From NCBI GenBank assembly GCA_946886645.1, contig CAMPIY010000017.1, positions 1 to 15,599 of the forward strand: a stretch of DNA of 15,599 nucleotides. The letters are read 5' to 3'. Numbering within the stretch: position 1 is the stretch's first letter; every line of letters begins with the position of its first letter. Positions 14,054-15,599 of the stretch are shown in pieces. A model generated the notes under the pieces. That model was not told where the DNA came from, did no database searches, and saw only the letters and a program-made list of their open reading frames with translations. This DNA is from an uncultured Sphingomonas sp. (GTDB lineage: Bacteria > Pseudomonadota > Alphaproteobacteria > Sphingomonadales > Sphingomonadaceae). Made by a program: the position numbers and the translations under genes.

Positions 14054-15325
14054 TCAGAGCTTCGATCGGTCCGACGGTGCCCAATCCGCAGGTTCAACGT
14101 CCCTGCGCACCAACCGCAAGCCCAGGCCCGCCACCGTTCCGATCGCGATCGCGATCGTGAGGTCGGTGACAACCGTCAGGATCATCGTCATGAACAGCAG
14201 GGTGCGGTCGCCAGGCCGCAGTCTCATCCGTTCACTCCAGCGGCCGGGCTCGCTCATGATCCAGGCCGTTACGATGAGGAGGCCGGCGAGGGCGGGCATG
14301 GCTAGATAACCTGCAAGCCAGCCGGCACCCAGCGTGACCAGCAAGATCGTCAGGGCGTGCACGATCCCTGCCACCGGCGTGCGCCCGCCCGCGCGGACAT
14401 TGGTGGCCGTCCGGGCGATGGCACCTGTCGCCGGTAAACCGCCAAACAAGGGCGAGGCGATATTGGCGGCACCTTGCGCAATAAGCTCCGCGTTCGAGCG
14501 GTGCCGTCCGCCGATCATGCGATCGGCGACGATTGCGGACAGTAGCGATTCCACCGCCGCCAGGAAGGCGATGACAAAAGCGGATGGGAGCAACTCGCTA
14601 ATCCGTGCGATGCTGATGTGCGGCAGCGACGGGTTGGGCCAGCCGACGGGCAGGGCGCCGAAGCGCGACTGGATCGTGTCGACCGGCAGGAGCATGGATG
14701 CGACCATTACCGAGGCTGCGGCGACAACGAGCAACGAACCGGGAAACCAGGGCGCAAGACGGCGAAGCAGTGCAATACCGGCGATGGAGAAAATGCCGAT
14801 GGCGAGCGCCATGGGATTGATGGCTTCCCGCGCGGCCCAAAGCGCCGGCAACACCTCGATCAGGTCTGCCGACGCCTTCACCGAGGAGAGACCCAGCAGA
14901 TCCTTGATCTGGCTTACGGCGATAATCACGGCGATCCCGACCGTGAACCCTTCGATGACGGGCTCGGGCACCAGCGCGACGAAGCGCCCCGCACGTACCA
15001 TGCCGCCAATGATGAGTATGATGCCCGCCATCAACGTCGCGAGAAGGAGGCCGTCAAAGCCGAACTGCTGGATGACTCCATAGACGACCACGATGAATGC
15101 ACCCGTCGGCCCGCCGATCTGCACCCTGCTGCCGCCAAGCATGGAGACGAGCAGGCCTCCGACGATCGCGGTGACGAGGCCGGCTTTCGGGTCTGCTCCG
15201 GATGCGATCGCGATCGCAATGCTCAACGGCAGGGCTACCAGGGCAACCGTCACACCGGCCAGCGCATCGCTGAAAAAGGCGTGCCAGCTATAATCGCGGA
15301 TCGTCGTGAGCAGCTTGGGTTTCAC
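14054..15325 (-). CDS. SulP family inorganic anion transporter lacking a STAS domain
   Basis: A 423-residue SLC26/SulP permease with about 12 hydrophobic segments. Family motifs are present: SDALAGVTVALVALPLSIA (19-37), GGPTGAF (71-77) and PATGAIARTATNVRAGGRTP (298-317). The last membrane segment ends near residue 403 and only about 20 charged residues follow. Typical SulP proteins carry a cytoplasmic STAS domain of roughly 100-150 residues here, absent in this protein. No frameshifted STAS remnant is possible downstream, because grpB occupies that DNA. The substrate could be sulfate, bicarbonate or a dicarboxylate and cannot be assigned. The start is GTG at 15325, placed 6 nt after a -10 element with no ribosome binding site. 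Confidence 0.85.
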   Translation of the reverse strand: MKPKLLTTIRDYSWHAFFSDALAGVTVALVALPLSIAIAIASGADPKAGLVTAIVGGLLVSMLGGSRVQIGGPTGAFIVVVYGVIQQFGFDGLLLATLMAGIILIIGGMVRAGRFVALVPEPVIEGFTVGIAVIIAVSQIKDLLGLSSVKASADLIEVLPALWAAREAINPMALAIGIFSIAGIALLRRLAPWFPGSLLVVAAASVMVASMLLPVDTIQSRFGALPVGWPNPSLPHISIARISELLPSAFVIAFLAAVESLLSAIVADRMIGGRHRSNAELIAQGAANIASPLFGGLPATGAIARTATNVRAGGRTPVAGIVHALTILLVTLGAGWLAGYLAMPALAGLLIVTAWIMSEPGRWSERMRLRPGDRTLLFMTMILTVVTDLTIAIAIGTVAGLGLRLVRRDVEPADWAPSDRSKL

Positions 15326-15331
15326 GCATTA

Positions 15332-15360
15332 CTGCTAGGCGTTGGGCATAACCCGTTCAA
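15332..15360 (-). promoter_or_regulatory. Promoter of the SulP gene, predicted leaderless transcript
   Basis: On the minus strand TTGAACG (15360-15354), 14 nt, CCTAGCAG (15339-15332), then 6 nt to the GTG start. There is no Shine-Dalgarno sequence. Spacer and start distance equal those at erpA and acp. Confidence 0.5.
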
Positions 15361-15454
15361 TGATTGACCTCACGCGGGCGTCGTTGCCCAAGATTGGCTT
15401 GCCTTCTTCGCCGAAGCGGGGTTGCATGGGCCGAAGCCACGCAGGGGGTATGCG

Positions 15455-15599
15455 ATGACCGAGAAACTGGTGAACCCGGACGATCCGGTCTTCCCGAAAG
15501 AGGTCCATAACCTGCTGGTCGCGGCCAATGCGACGAATATCACCTTGTCGGGCATGGCGGACACCAAGGCGTCGATCCTGATGGGCGCCAGCTTCGTCG
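15455..15599 (+). CDS. Pycsar-effector-like membrane protein (DUF5706/PycTM), N-terminal fragment
   Basis: The first 48 codons of a gene cut by the right edge. After a short polar N-terminus the sequence reads LLVAANATNITLSGMADTKA (20-39) and then SILMGASFV, entering a hydrophobic segment. I recognise the pattern of a helix ending in ADTKAS followed by a transmembrane stretch from the DUF5706/Pycsar effector family, whose members have paired membrane helices and act as cyclic-nucleotide-triggered membrane effectors in Pycsar phage defence. ATG 15455 has a GGGGG ribosome binding site about six bases upstream. The partner pyrimidine cyclase is not visible: the upstream neighbour is the divergent SulP gene, so any cyclase would be downstream and outside the window. 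Stand-alone members also exist, so a defence role is not shown. Confidence 0.6.
   Translation, partial: MTEKLVNPDDPVFPKEVHNLLVAANATNITLSGMADTKASILMGASFV

Noticed and set aside
14143..15220. Repeated GCGATCGC-type palindromes at about 14146-14158 and 15204-15216
   Set aside because: They encode Ile-Ala repeats in SulP membrane helices; codon use explains them, and they are not dispersed repeats.
1..15599. tRNA, rRNA, CRISPR, insertion sequence or integrase
   Set aside because: No cloverleaf, direct-repeat array, transposase motif or terminal inverted repeat was seen on either strand.

Overview
This window is high-GC, densely packed chromosomal DNA from an alphaproteobacterium, most likely a sphingomonad (order Sphingomonadales). 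The evidence is a complete serine palmitoyltransferase gene with its dedicated acyl carrier protein, the wider gene set (serC, erpA/xthA, lptF/lptG, DUF2141 plus a lipid kinase), and promoter-like sequences that fit the alphaproteobacterial pattern TTGACG/N10-14/GCTANAWC. I see no tRNA, rRNA, insertion sequence, prophage or CRISPR array. All complete genes look intact.

Layout. The left edge holds the first 39 codons of serC (minus strand) behind a structured leader. Next come a membrane-anchored M23 peptidase, erpA and xthA (plus strand). A GNAT-fold protein often named dATP pyrophosphohydrolase (minus) is divergent from a fatty acid desaturase (plus). Then lptG and lptF (minus, overlapping by 4 nt) and a three-gene plus-strand operon: secreted DUF2141 protein, DAG-kinase-family lipid kinase and a Tam41-like CDP-lipid synthase. 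This operon converges, with a 44-nt overlap, on a minus-strand operon acp-spt-hybrid histidine kinase. A 285-nt regulatory gap holds a predicted orphan small RNA and two palindromes, followed by grpB (plus) and a SulP transporter lacking a STAS domain (minus). The right edge cuts a gene for a Pycsar-effector-like (DUF5706/PycTM) membrane protein.

How the genes may work together. The centre of the window reads as a membrane-lipid island. ACP and SPT make 3-ketosphinganine from serine and a fatty acyl thioester. The GNAT-fold protein is a candidate N-acyltransferase (ceramide synthase). The kinase could phosphorylate ceramide or diacylglycerol, and the Tam41-like enzyme could activate the product with CTP, giving CDP-ceramide or CDP-DAG for headgroup attachment. 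LptF/LptG would help export outer-membrane glycolipid, and the histidine kinase downstream of spt could couple envelope state to regulation. SPT, ACP and LptF/LptG identities are solid. The kinase-to-cytidylyltransferase step on ceramide is my inference and is the main candidate for an undescribed pathway here. The 3-ketosphinganine reductase and acyl-CoA/ACP synthetase of known sphingolipid loci are not in the window.

Other signals worth attention are the small-RNA unit upstream of acp, a recurrent promoter arrangement placing the -10 element exactly 6 nt before start codons (predicting leaderless mRNAs), and four convergent gene pairs with almost no space between them.
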